Assembly (NCBI GenBank): GCA_946482325.1
Contig: CAMLRA010000030.1
Span: 1-32,564, forward strand
From: an uncultured Chromatiaceae bacterium
Lineage (GTDB): Bacteria > Pseudomonadota > Gammaproteobacteria > Enterobacterales > Alteromonadaceae
DNA: 32,564 bases
Reading direction: 5' to 3'
In this document: piece by piece, positions 18,850-30,122 of the stretch
Layout: the number at the start of each line of letters is the position of its first letter
Position numbering within the stretch: the first letter of the stretch is position 1
Notes under the pieces: generated by a model
What the model was told of the DNA's origin: nothing
Database searches by the model: none
What the model saw: only the letters and a program-made list of their open reading frames with translations
Program-made: the position numbers and the translations under genes

Positions 18850-19506
18850 TCAGGCCAGTTCGCCCGGCACTAAAGGCACAAACCGCACCGCTTCAACATC
18901 GGTCGACGGATACGCATCCTGCTGACGGGTATAAACCCTGAGCATTTGTTCCTGGGCGCCGACCGGGATCACTAAGCGTCCGCCGTCGACCAGCTGATGC
19001 AACAAAGCATCCGGTACTTGGGTTGGTGCCGCGGTGACGATAATACAATCAAAAGGGGCTTTACTCTGCCAGCCGAGCCAGCCGTCGCCATGTTTCATCG
19101 CGACATTGTGCAAATCCAGCTGATGCAGCCGGCGTTTTGCCTGAAACTGCAACGACTTGATTCGTTCCACCGTACAAACCTGTGGAAATAACCGCGCCAG
19201 AATAGCCGTCTGATACCCGGAACCAGTGCCAATTTCCAGCACTTTTTTCGGCAACCAGGGCGTACCGTCACTGTTGGCCTGCAACAACAACTCGGTCATC
19301 CGTGCGACGATATAAGGCTGCGAAATGGTCTGGCCCTGGCCTATTGGCAACGCGGTATTCTCATATGCTTTATGCGCTAAAACCATTTCAACAAAATGAT
19401 GGCGCGGCGTTTGTGCAATCGCCTGCAACACCTCGGCCGATTTGATGCCATCGGCCTGGAGCTTTTGCGCCAGCACCTGAGCGCTGCGGGAAGTCACAAC
19501 AGCCAT
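18850..19506 (-). CDS. pcm: Protein-L-isoaspartate O-methyltransferase
   Basis: Pcm methylates isoaspartyl residues formed by protein ageing and starts their repair. It has 218 residues (E. coli 208). SAM-binding motif I is [15 protein letters not shown]. Family blocks [33 protein letters not shown] and [10 protein letters not shown] are present, and the C-terminus [13 protein letters not shown] is nearly identical to E. coli. ATG 19506 overlaps the surE stop as TGATG and has AAGGGA about 10 bases upstream. A longer start at ATG 19530 is possible but would overlap surE by 25 bases. A slightly longer insert ([13 protein letters not shown]) precedes motif I. Confidence 0.96.
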   Translation of the reverse strand: MAVVTSRSAQVLAQKLQADGIKSAEVLQAIAQTPRHHFVEMVLAHKAYENTALPIGQGQTISQPYIVARMTELLLQANSDGTPWLPKKVLEIGTGSGYQTAILARLFPQVCTVERIKSLQFQAKRRLHQLDLHNVAMKHGDGWLGWQSKAPFDCIIVTAAPTQVPDALLHQLVDGGRLVIPVGAQEQMLRVYTRQQDAYPSTDVEAVRFVPLVPGELA

Positions 19507-20258
19507 CAGAAACGGATCCCTTCCAGCCATTGCTCTAGCGGTTGCAGACTGCGATAGGCCGTCATGTCGATTTGCAGTGGGGTCACAGAGGCATAACCGT
19601 TGGCAATAGCATAAAAATCGGTGCCTTCACCGGCATCTAATTCAGGGCCTAACGAGCCATACCAGAAAATCCGCCGGCCCCAGGGGTCGGTGGTACTGGT
19701 CATAGTTTCAGCTTTGTGCCGGCGGCCAAGGCGGGTCACCTGAATGCCTTTGAGTTCATTGAGTGCCACGCCGGGCACATTGATATTCAGAATTTGGTCG
19801 GCCGGCAGCGGGTGCGACTTCAGCTGCTGAATGACTTTGACTGTGACATAAGCGGCAGTGGCAAAATGATCTTCATCGCGGCTGGCAAGTGATACGGCAA
19901 TAGCCGGCAAGCCCAGATGGCGGCCTTCAGTGGCGGCGGCCACAGTGCCTGAGTACAACACATCGTCACCAAGATTCGCGCCGTGATTAATGCCGGCAAC
20001 GACTAAATCCGGCGTTTTGTCGCATAGCTGGCTAATCGCCAGATGCACACAATCGGTCGGCGTGCCGTTCACTGCGATAAAACCATTATCGAGTTGTTGG
20101 GTGCGTAGTGGATTGAGTAACGTCAACGAATTACTGGCGCCACTGCAATTGCGATCTGGCCCGACTGTGGTCACTGTCGCTATTTCCGCCAGCGCCTGCT
20201 GTAACACTAAAATGCCCTTGGCGTAGACACCATCATCATTACTGAGCAAAATCCGCAT
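19506..20258 (-). CDS. surE: 5'/3'-nucleotidase SurE
   Basis: SurE is a metal-dependent nucleotide and exopolyphosphate phosphatase associated with survival in stationary phase. The protein has 250 residues (E. coli 253). It opens with the metal-binding [16 protein letters not shown] (Asp8 and Asp9), has Ser near 43 (CSGASNSLT) and the active-site block [25 protein letters not shown] near 94-118. Its ATG follows the truD stop with no space (TAAATG), and GGAG lies 8 bases upstream. Its stop overlaps pcm. This is the usual surE-pcm-(yqaA)-nlpD-rpoS arrangement. Confidence 0.97.
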   Translation of the reverse strand: MRILLSNDDGVYAKGILVLQQALAEIATVTTVGPDRNCSGASNSLTLLNPLRTQQLDNGFIAVNGTPTDCVHLAISQLCDKTPDLVVAGINHGANLGDDVLYSGTVAAATEGRHLGLPAIAVSLASRDEDHFATAAYVTVKVIQQLKSHPLPADQILNINVPGVALNELKGIQVTRLGRRHKAETMTSTTDPWGRRIFWYGSLGPELDAGEGTDFYAIANGYASVTPLQIDMTAYRSLQPLEQWLEGIRF

Positions 20259-21323
20259 TTAGGACTCCAGAGCAGCGATATCCCGGCGGATATCCTGATA
20301 ATTCACCAACTCCCTCAGCACCGACGTGGCAAAACATCCGGCCGGCAGGGCAAAACTGAGCTCAAGTGTATCATGCTGCCATTGATAACTCAGCGCTTTT
20401 GGCACCAACCGTACCGCCCGGCGCTCGGTATTTACATTCAAGGCAACCAGCCCATCCACCCAGTGCTGCCACGGCGTTAGTTGTTGTTGCTGCCACGCAA
20501 GCGCTTGATCTTGTTCTAATATTTTCCCGATACCGGGCAAGATCGCCGTCGGATGAATATCCTGTTCCTGTAACCGCCGCTGAATGTCGCTATCCAACGG
20601 GTCCACCTGAAACACTGAGCCTGAACCATCAAGCTGCACGACGCTGCCGGGTAATAACGTCAAAAAACCCAGCTGCAGCAGACGCTGCGACACTTGTTGG
20701 TTAAACAGCATCGAGCGGCTCGCCGATAACGCCAGACCGCGAATTTGCCGGTCGCTGATACTGCCGCCACGAAATAAATGTTCGGCCAGCTGCAAATTGC
20801 CGCCATCGCGGCCAAAGCGCTGTTCACCGTAATAATTTGGCACGCCGCAGCGCACCAGTTGCAAGCGTTTTTCCAGCTCGGCCGCATCGGAGACATGACG
20901 CAGCCTTAAACGGAAATGGTTCTGTTTGATAGACCCAATTTTCAGCCGGCGCTGATGGCGCACCGACTGTAAAATCCGTACACCTTCAATTTGCCAGTCT
21001 TGGTAATTCAATTCCTGCTTGATTGGCACCGGCAAACAAAACCATTGCCGGGTGATGGCATGGCGGTCTTTTAATCCGGCATAGCTGACTAAACGCGATT
21101 TAATGCCGGCCGCTTCAGCAATTTGTTTGCCGACATACTGTGTGTTTTGGCCGATTTTCTCGACCTGTAACAACAAATGCTCGCCGGCACCGGTGGGGGT
21201 GAAGCTGAGTTCTTCATCAACGATAAAATCTTCCGGCGCACTTCTGAGCTGGGCACGGCAAGTCGGTTCACCGTACAGATACGCCAGTGGTGGAAACTGG
21301 ATGTGAGCTGCTACTTCACTCAT
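20259..21323 (-). CDS. truD: tRNA pseudouridine(13) synthase TruD
   Basis: TruD makes pseudouridine at position 13 of tRNA-Glu. The protein has 354 residues (E. coli 349). The catalytic aspartate is Asp86 in [13 protein letters not shown], and an N-terminal [17 protein letters not shown] block is typical. The TRUD insertion domain is in the middle: [19 protein letters not shown], then [14 protein letters not shown]. Its ATG overlaps the ispF stop as ATGA, and its own TAA touches the surE start, so it is translationally coupled on both sides. Confidence 0.97.
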   Translation of the reverse strand: MSEVAAHIQFPPLAYLYGEPTCRAQLRSAPEDFIVDEELSFTPTGAGEHLLLQVEKIGQNTQYVGKQIAEAAGIKSRLVSYAGLKDRHAITRQWFCLPVPIKQELNYQDWQIEGVRILQSVRHQRRLKIGSIKQNHFRLRLRHVSDAAELEKRLQLVRCGVPNYYGEQRFGRDGGNLQLAEHLFRGGSISDRQIRGLALSASRSMLFNQQVSQRLLQLGFLTLLPGSVVQLDGSGSVFQVDPLDSDIQRRLQEQDIHPTAILPGIGKILEQDQALAWQQQQLTPWQHWVDGLVALNVNTERRAVRLVPKALSYQWQHDTLELSFALPAGCFATSVLRELVNYQDIRRDIAALES

Positions 21324-21805
21324 GCGGTTTTCACCAGCAACACCACAGCTTCAACCGCAATGCCTTCTTTACGGCCGACAAAACCGAGTTTTTCTGTGGT
21401 GGTGGCTTTGACATTGACCTGACTGAATTGCGTTTCCAAATCAGCCGCCAGCACCTGACGCATTGCCTCAATATGCGGCGCCATTTTCGGTGCCTGCGCC
21501 ATAATGGTCACATCCAGATTGCCAATGGCATAACCCAGCGCTTTGACGTCAGCAAACACCTTACGCAACAAAATCCGGCTGTCGATGCCTTTAAATGCAA
21601 CATCAGTATCAGGAAAATGATGGCCAATATCACCAAGCGCCACTGCGCCTAACAAGGCGTCCGATACTGCGTGCAACACCACGTCACCATCAGAATGCGC
21701 CAACAAACCTTGCGGATAATCAATTTTGACACCGCCCAAGGTCACCGGGCCTTCACCGCCAAAAGCGTGCACATCAAAACCGTGGCCAATACGAAATGGG
21801 ATCAT
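21320..21805 (-). CDS. ispF: 2-C-methyl-D-erythritol 2,4-cyclodiphosphate synthase
   Basis: IspF catalyses the fifth step of the MEP isoprenoid pathway and works as a trimer. The protein has 161 residues (E. coli 159). Zinc ligands are Asp11 and His13 (GHGFDVHAF) and His45 ([15 protein letters not shown]). The blocks [18 protein letters not shown] and [21 protein letters not shown] are conserved. It overlaps ispD by 4 bases upstream and truD by 4 bases downstream. Confidence 0.98.
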   Translation of the reverse strand: MIPFRIGHGFDVHAFGGEGPVTLGGVKIDYPQGLLAHSDGDVVLHAVSDALLGAVALGDIGHHFPDTDVAFKGIDSRILLRKVFADVKALGYAIGNLDVTIMAQAPKMAPHIEAMRQVLAADLETQFSQVNVKATTTEKLGFVGRKEGIAVEAVVLLVKTA

Positions 21806-22494
21806 GCCTGCTCCAGATAAAAGCGGGCCAGAGCTAAGTCCTCTGGCTGGGTAATTTTCAGATTGTCAGCGCGACCGGGAATCAGCTGCACCGGCAAACC
21901 AGCCCACTCCATTGCGGAGGCTTCGTCGGTAATAGCTACACCGGCAGCTAAGGCGCGCTGCAGCGCGTCACGCAGTAAAATAGTAGGAAACAGCTGCGGC
22001 GTCAGTGCATGCCAGAGCTGGCGTCGTTCAACCGTCTCGGCGACCAGACTCGGCCCCTGTGTTTGCGCCACGCCCCGCTTCATCGTGTCACGCACCGGGC
22101 TGGCCAGAATACCGCCAATACCACTTTGCAGGCAGGCGCTGATCAGTTGCCGGATATCACTGAGCTGCACCAATGGACGTGCCGCATCATGCACTAAAGT
22201 CCAGGGGTACAGCGCTGCGTCTATCGCCATCAAGCCCGCCAGCACAGAATCAGCGCGCTCGGCGCCCCCGTCGACACGGCAAACCCTTGGATCTTTTGCC
22301 AAAGGCAACGTTGGAAAATATGGGTCTTGAGGTGACAAAGCTAAGAACAACCGGTCGGCCTCTGGCAATGCCAGCAGTTTGCCGGCGGTATGTTCCAGCA
22401 CGGTTTGATTAGCCAGGGTTAAATATTGTTTTGGCCGGTCGGCCTGCATGCGGCTGCCAACACCGGCCGCCGGGATCAACATCGCAATGGTCAT
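21802..22494 (-). CDS. ispD: 2-C-methyl-D-erythritol 4-phosphate cytidylyltransferase
   Basis: IspD transfers CMP to methylerythritol phosphate in the MEP pathway. The protein has 230 residues (E. coli 236). The nucleotide-binding N-terminus is [19 protein letters not shown], the central signature is [10 protein letters not shown], and [20 protein letters not shown] appears near the end. Its ATG overlaps the ftsB stop as ATGA, and its stop overlaps the ispF start. Confidence 0.97.
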   Translation of the reverse strand: MTIAMLIPAAGVGSRMQADRPKQYLTLANQTVLEHTAGKLLALPEADRLFLALSPQDPYFPTLPLAKDPRVCRVDGGAERADSVLAGLMAIDAALYPWTLVHDAARPLVQLSDIRQLISACLQSGIGGILASPVRDTMKRGVAQTQGPSLVAETVERRQLWHALTPQLFPTILLRDALQRALAAGVAITDEASAMEWAGLPVQLIPGRADNLKITQPEDLALARFYLEQA

Positions 22495-22775
22495 TTGGTG
22501 CCCTGTTTGGCCACCAGGCGGAAAAACACTTCGTCTTGTTTAATCAGGCCCAATTCGTTGCGCGAACGCTCTTCGATAGAATCGAGGCCGCTTTGTAAAT
22601 CAGCCACGTCGGCCATCAGCATTTTATTGCGTTTTTCCAGCTCCTGATTGCTGGCTAAATGCACTTTTAGCTCTTCCTGGTGCTTAAAATATTCTTTGAC
22701 GCTGTGTGGCCCAAACCACAGGCGATATTGCAACGCGCAGACCAGCGCAAACAGGATGATGATTAACAGCCGCAT
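22491..22775 (-). CDS. ftsB: Cell division protein FtsB
   Basis: FtsB is part of the FtsQLB complex that signals to septal peptidoglycan synthesis. The protein has 94 residues: a short N-terminus with one membrane span ([19 protein letters not shown], about 3-21) and then a coiled coil (about 30-70) with the family segment [21 protein letters not shown]. The frame is open upstream to 22820, but ATG 22775 places the membrane span at the N-terminus as expected and has GGA 6 bases before it. It is the first gene of the ftsB-ispD-ispF cluster. Confidence 0.95.
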   Translation of the reverse strand: MRLLIIILFALVCALQYRLWFGPHSVKEYFKHQEELKVHLASNQELEKRNKMLMADVADLQSGLDSIEERSRNELGLIKQDEVFFRLVAKQGTK

Positions 22776-22842
22776 AACAAATCCAAAAATGCAATCTGCA
22801 GGTATTATGCAGGCTGTCATTCGTACTGAAAAGTCCTGCCGC

Positions 22843-23526
22843 TTATTTTACGCGGCCTGGGCGTAAGTCATTGGCTCTGGAGGCATGGGGTTTGGCGAAA
22901 TTTTGCCAGTTCAGCCGACTGGCCAGTAACATTTCACGCAGACTCAGCAAACGCGGCGTCTTGCGCTCACCATTGCGCCACTGATGGCCGCAGCAGACGG
23001 CAGTCAACACAGCTTTGCTGGGTTTTAACAGTAATTTGTGTTGGTTATCAGGTTCTTGCGGCCAACCGGCCAGAGCAAACCAGCCATGTTCGTTACAATG
23101 CAGACGTTGGCCTTCGCGGTCGATTTCGTCAATCGAATCTAACAAAATTTGCTGCAATCCTTGCTGTGGTGCGCCTTGCGGCTGCACATAGACCGGTACC
23201 AGCAGGCCTAATTTGGCTGACTTGCTGTAATAGCTAAAGATACTCTCAGATTCGTCGACATGCGGAACCGGGCATTGCTTGCTCTGGCTATGCAGCCAAC
23301 AGGCATTTTGACTGTCGAGCGTCAGCGGTGACGGATATTGCAAAATAAGAGTGGCAGCTTCGCGCACGTAAAACGGCAGACTTTTTAACCGGCGCGGTAA
23401 AAACGGTAATTGTTCCGGCGGAGATGATGCCAGACGTGCCAGTTCGCGCTCGTACAAGGTATTGCACAGCTCAGCATAGGTCAGGGACTGCTCCGGATTA
23501 AACCAAAGCTGATTTTGCATCGTCAT
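22843..23526 (-). CDS. Unrecognised conserved-looking protein between eno and ftsB
   Basis: I do not recognise this 227-residue protein. It has no signal peptide or membrane span and is probably cytoplasmic. It contains several Trp and Cys residues, a Pro-rich segment near 37-47 (SPPEQLPFLPRRLKSLPFY), a central VPHVDESESIFSYYSKSAKLGLLVPVY stretch and a basic C-terminal tail (RANDLRPGRVK). Base use looks like that of its neighbours, so recent import is not suggested. The ATG at 23526 has a poor ribosome site; an ATG two codons later (23520) is possible. It is on the same strand as eno and ftsB, 67 bases before ftsB. No function is assigned. Confidence 0.85.
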   Translation of the reverse strand: MTMQNQLWFNPEQSLTYAELCNTLYERELARLASSPPEQLPFLPRRLKSLPFYVREAATLILQYPSPLTLDSQNACWLHSQSKQCPVPHVDESESIFSYYSKSAKLGLLVPVYVQPQGAPQQGLQQILLDSIDEIDREGQRLHCNEHGWFALAGWPQEPDNQHKLLLKPSKAVLTAVCCGHQWRNGERKTPRLLSLREMLLASRLNWQNFAKPHASRANDLRPGRVK

Positions 23527-23633
23527 GACTGAATGTTAACCAACCCTCTGTTGTTTGACCAGCGCTTTGGCCAGCGCTGTGGTTCAGGCTTTAACGCAGT
23601 TGCAAAACTCTGGATCACTGAGATAACAAGCAA

Positions 23634-23655
23634 AGAGCCGGCAATTGCCGGCTCT
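23634..23655 (-). terminator. Terminator of eno
   Basis: AGAGCCGGCAATTGCCGGCTCT is a perfect 22-base palindrome. Read on the minus strand it is followed by TTGCTTGTT. It lies 17 bases after the enolase stop, so it should separate eno from the unknown gene downstream. Confidence 0.85.
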
Positions 23656-23672
23656 CATACACAGTTTAAGAA

Positions 23673-26686
<3,014 letters not shown>

Positions 26687-26769
26687 TTAATGGACCAATA
26701 GCCCATACCCACCAGCAGCAAAGCAGCTTATTCCGGGCGGTAAGATTATTGGTATCAGGACGGGCGGAA

Positions 26770-26798
26770 AGTATAACAAAGACAAGCCGACGGCTCAA
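26770..26798 (-). promoter_or_regulatory. Sigma-70 promoter of pyrG
   Basis: On the minus strand TTGAGC (26793-26798) and TATACT (26770-26775) are separated by exactly 17 bases. Transcription would begin near 26763, giving a leader of about 100 bases before the pyrG ATG. Confidence 0.65.
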
Positions 26799-26893
26799 TC
26801 AAAATGCCTGATTGGATCTGCTGCATACTCCCGGCGCAGCCAGAAAGTAAAATTTATGCTAAAACAGCCAAAGACTCATCAGATGTAACTGCT

Positions 26894-27970
26894 ATGACGA
26901 TTTCTGTACAACTGCTGCTGATCTGCAGTGCCTTTGGCGGCCTGAACGGTTTGTTGCTGGCCGGCTATTTTTTTTGCCAGCGCACCGCGGTGCTGACCCA
27001 CCGTCTGGCCGGTTTGTTAGTGCTGATGCTCAGTGTCCGGATACTGAAATCGGTGCTGTTTTATTTTAATCCGGAGATTGGCAAACACATTCTGCAGCTG
27101 GGGTTGTCAGCCTGCTGGATGATTGGCCCGGTGCTGTATGCGTATTGCCTGAGTGTCTGCCAGCCGGAAGCGGCTCAGCGCTGGTATCGCTGGCTGTTGG
27201 CGCTGCCCTTGGTGCTGGTATTGCTGGCTGGCATGTTGTGGCCCTATGCCGAATATCCTGCCTTGTGGGGCGGCCTGTTGTATCGCCTGATCAATTACAG
27301 CTGGCTCGGTTTTATTCTGCTGAGCGGTCTTGTGTTATGGCGTCACTGGAAGCAAAGCCGCATTACGACGCTGCAATATGGCGTCAAACACGGCACGTTA
27401 CTGCTGCTGTGGTTTAGCAATCTTTTGCTGTGGTGTGCATTTTATTTCGCGTCTTACACCTCGTATATCAGCGGCGCCCTGACTTTTAGTCTGTTGTTAG
27501 CTTGTAGTGTACTGACCGTGTTTTATCACCAACAGCAGCCCGCGAAGGCTTATGCCAACAAGAAACTCGATGCCACCGCCGCAGAGCCACTGCTGACACA
27601 GTTGCAACAGTGGATGCAGACGCAACAGCCTTATCTGGATGCCAGCCTGACGATGCCCAAACTGGCCCGTCAACTGGGCTGGCCGAGTAACAGGTTGTCT
27701 CAGCTGTTAAATGACAACCTGGCACAGTCATTTCCTGATTACATCAACAGCTTGCGCATCCGCCATGCCCAAACCCTGCTGTGCCAGCAACCTGTGCCAA
27801 AAATGCCGGAACTTGCCGAGCGCTGTGGTTTTCATTCGTTATCGACTTTTTACAGCGCTTTTAAGAAACACACCGGTATGACACCGGCACTCTACCGGCA
27901 ACAGCAACCCACAACAGTTGCCGGAACTGCTTCCGGAATGATAAATCCGGAATCCGGCATCATGTCCTGA
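26894..27970 (+). CDS. Membrane-anchored AraC-family transcriptional regulator
   Basis: The 358-residue protein has about seven N-terminal hydrophobic spans (residues 3-215) followed by a cytoplasmic AraC-type DNA-binding domain (about 235-340). The second helix-turn-helix region is MPELAERCGFHSLSTFYSAFKKHTGMTPALYRQQ-like, a strong family match. Fusions of this kind are thought to sense signals in the membrane or periplasm. ATG 26894 is preferred because it starts directly at the first membrane span and a TATGCT -10-like hexamer lies at 26855-26860. The frame is open back to 26804, which overlaps the pyrG promoter region. The next gene, 69 bases downstream on the same strand, encodes a secreted DJ-1-like protein that it may control. 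Confidence 0.88.
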   Translation: MTISVQLLLICSAFGGLNGLLLAGYFFCQRTAVLTHRLAGLLVLMLSVRILKSVLFYFNPEIGKHILQLGLSACWMIGPVLYAYCLSVCQPEAAQRWYRWLLALPLVLVLLAGMLWPYAEYPALWGGLLYRLINYSWLGFILLSGLVLWRHWKQSRITTLQYGVKHGTLLLLWFSNLLLWCAFYFASYTSYISGALTFSLLLACSVLTVFYHQQQPAKAYANKKLDATAAEPLLTQLQQWMQTQQPYLDASLTMPKLARQLGWPSNRLSQLLNDNLAQSFPDYINSLRIRHAQTLLCQQPVPKMPELAERCGFHSLSTFYSAFKKHTGMTPALYRQQQPTTVAGTASGMINPESGIMS

Positions 27971-28039
27971 GACTGCCTCTCCCTGCTTCGTCCGTTAGCC
28001 TGACCGTGGTTTTTATCCCACAGTTCAAACGGAGAAGTT

Positions 28040-29221
28040 ATGCGTAAGATTTATCTGGGTCTGCTGTTCTGTTGTTTTGCCGCAAGCGCAGCAGATCAAA
28101 GCAAGACCGCCGCTATTGCACCTGTCATTCAAACCGAGGCAACCAGTCCGGCGTCATATCAGGCGATCCGCCAGAGTATCCAGCATTATCTGCAGGGTAC
28201 TTCCTATAACGATCAGGCCAGGATCCGTCAGGCCTTTCACCCGCAGGCTGATTTGCTGCTGGCTAAACCGGATCAGCCATTCTGGAAAGTACCACTGACG
28301 GAATATCTGTCCTGGTTTAAACCAACCAATGCCGGGCAGTTTACTGGTCGGGTGGGTGAGATCCTCAGTATCGAAATTGACGGTGACATCGCCAGCGCCA
28401 AAGCTGAAATTCTGCTGCCGGCCAAGGGCCAGCGCTATGTCGACTTGTTTTTATTAAAACGCATCGATGATCGCTGGCAGATTGTCAGCAAAGCCGCCGC
28501 CCAACAAATCGCCAAACCAACCGGGCAACGAGTGCTGTTTATTGTGTCCAGCGCGCATTTTCATGGCACCAGCGACCTGCCGGCCGGCGCCAGCTTTTCC
28601 GAGCTGGTGAATGCCTATGCCGAATTTAAACAGGCCGGCTATACCGTCGATGTGCTGAGTCCGGCTGGCGGAGCCGTGCCACTGGCCTATATCGACACCT
28701 CGGACCCCAAACAAAAAGCCCATTTATACAATCAGGACTTTATGCAGGCATTAAAACACAGCAAAACGGCAGCTGAACTACAGGCGGCCGATTATCGCGC
28801 TGTGCATTACATTGGTGGCAGCAGCGCCATGTACGGCGTGGCGGAAAATACAGATATCGCCCGGCTGGTGATGGATATTTATCAGCAACATCAGGGGATT
28901 ATCTCTGCAGTCTGTCATGGCACTGCGGGAATTGTTCATCTGAAAACTGCTGACGGACAATATTTGGTGAAAGGGAAACGTGTGTCCGGCTACCCCGATA
29001 TTTTCGAAAAACAGGATGCTGCTTATTACCAGCAATTTCCATTTAAGATCCAGCAAACCATCGAAGCGCGTGGTGGCCTGTTCCGGCATGGCAAAGCCGG
29101 CCAGCCGCATATCGAAGTCGATGGCCGTCTCATCACCGGACAGAACTTTCAGTCATCCGCCGGCGTCGCCAAGGCAATTATTGCCCAGTTACAGCAGGAG
29201 AAATCCCCGGCAGCACCTTAG
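28040..29221 (+). CDS. Secreted fusion of an NTF2-like domain and a DJ-1/PfpI domain
   Basis: The 393-residue protein has a Sec signal peptide (MRKIYLGLLFCCFAASA), an NTF2-like or lumazine-binding-like domain at about 38-152 and a DJ-1/PfpI domain at about 162-388. The DJ-1 nucleophile elbow is AVCHGTAG, with Cys292 and His293, and Glu188 in FSELVNAYAEF is in the position of the partner acid in Hsp31-type members. DJ-1 relatives include glyoxalases, deglycases, chaperones and peptidases; which applies here is unknown. Export to the periplasm is unusual for the family. The ATG at 28040 has GGAG 5 bases upstream. It follows the AraC gene and meets mazG tail to tail with a 7-base gap. Confidence 0.9.
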   Translation: MRKIYLGLLFCCFAASAADQSKTAAIAPVIQTEATSPASYQAIRQSIQHYLQGTSYNDQARIRQAFHPQADLLLAKPDQPFWKVPLTEYLSWFKPTNAGQFTGRVGEILSIEIDGDIASAKAEILLPAKGQRYVDLFLLKRIDDRWQIVSKAAAQQIAKPTGQRVLFIVSSAHFHGTSDLPAGASFSELVNAYAEFKQAGYTVDVLSPAGGAVPLAYIDTSDPKQKAHLYNQDFMQALKHSKTAAELQAADYRAVHYIGGSSAMYGVAENTDIARLVMDIYQQHQGIISAVCHGTAGIVHLKTADGQYLVKGKRVSGYPDIFEKQDAAYYQQFPFKIQQTIEARGGLFRHGKAGQPHIEVDGRLITGQNFQSSAGVAKAIIAQLQQEKSPAAP

Positions 29222-29228
29222 CGTGTAT

Positions 29229-30050
29229 TCAGGCAGAGCCGCTGCGCTCTGCCAACTTGACCTGTTCCCAAGCGGCATCCATTTGCGCCAGACTGGCTTG
29301 TCCGACCGGCTCTGGTTGTGTGGCAAGTAAAGTTTCAACCTGACGAAAACGCCGTTCAAACTTTTGATTAGCGCTTCTGAGTAAAGTCTCCGGCTGAAAA
29401 CCTGCTTTACGGACCACATTGACTAATGCAAACATCAAGTCACCGAGCTCTTCAGCGAGGGCCGCCTGCTCTTGTTGTGGCGCGGCCATTTCCGCTTCGA
29501 CTTCTAAGATTTCTTCGCGAACTTTGTCCCAGCAGCCGCTGAGATCCGGCCAGTCAAAACCAACACTGGCACAGCGTTTTTGCAGTTTATAAGCGCGGGT
29601 CAGCGCCGGTAAGCCGGTCGGTACATTATCCAGCACACTGTGTTGCCCATTATCACCGCGCTCTGCTGCTTTAATCGCTTCCCAGCCTTGCAAGGCAGTG
29701 GTCGCATCAGCGGGTACTGCACCGGCTGCTTCTGCCGATGCATGCGGAAACACATGCGGATGACGGCGAATCAGTTTGTCACAAATAGCACGGACACAGG
29801 CGTCAAAGTCAAACCGGCCCTGTTCTTTGCCAATCTGGCTATAAAACACCACTTGAAATAACAGATCGCCGAGTTCATCCGGTAATTCGTCGATAGCGCC
29901 GCGCTCAATGGTGTCGGCCACTTCGTAGGCTTCTTCCAGCGTGTAAGGCACTATGCTCTGATACGTTTGGGCTTTATCCCAGGCACAGCCCTGCTCTGGG
30001 TCGCGTAACGTCGCCATAATGGCGAGTAAGTCGTTGATATTTTTTGACAT
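29229..30050 (-). CDS. mazG: Nucleoside triphosphate pyrophosphohydrolase MazG
   Basis: MazG hydrolyses nucleoside triphosphates to monophosphates and pyrophosphate and in E. coli moderates ppGpp responses. The protein has 273 residues (E. coli 263) with two MazG repeats. The first has the metal-binding LEEAYEVADTIE and DELGDLLFQVVFYSQ (about 38-72). The second has KVREEILEVEAEM and EELGDLMFALVNVVRKAG (about 180-235). The ATG at 30050 has GGA 9 bases upstream. It follows relA by 72 bases. No mazEF toxin-antitoxin pair lies between relA and mazG, unlike in E. coli. Confidence 0.97.
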   Translation of the reverse strand: MSKNINDLLAIMATLRDPEQGCAWDKAQTYQSIVPYTLEEAYEVADTIERGAIDELPDELGDLLFQVVFYSQIGKEQGRFDFDACVRAICDKLIRRHPHVFPHASAEAAGAVPADATTALQGWEAIKAAERGDNGQHSVLDNVPTGLPALTRAYKLQKRCASVGFDWPDLSGCWDKVREEILEVEAEMAAPQQEQAALAEELGDLMFALVNVVRKAGFQPETLLRSANQKFERRFRQVETLLATQPEPVGQASLAQMDAAWEQVKLAERSGSA

Positions 30051-30122
30051 CGGTTAAATTCCGGGGATGAATGCGACTGATATCACCGCGACAACAGGCG
30101 CGGCGATACCAGCGACAGGATG

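Noticed and set aside
21863..22330. Plus-strand open frame of 155 codons opposite ispD
   Set aside because: It is antisense to a clear ispD, rich in Ser, Arg and Cys as shadow frames often are, and has no family likeness.
22843..23526. SapC-like family for the unknown protein
   Set aside because: Only vague likeness in length and composition; none of the family blocks could be matched with confidence.
29232..29253. Hairpin GGCAGAGC / GCTCTGCC at the convergent DJ-1/mazG ends
   Set aside because: It lies within mazG coding sequence and has no T-run on either strand, so an intrinsic terminator cannot be claimed.
30079..30110. Imperfect inverted repeat between mazG and relA
   Set aside because: Ten of 12 pairs form, but no T-run follows and no regulator site is recognised, so it may be chance.
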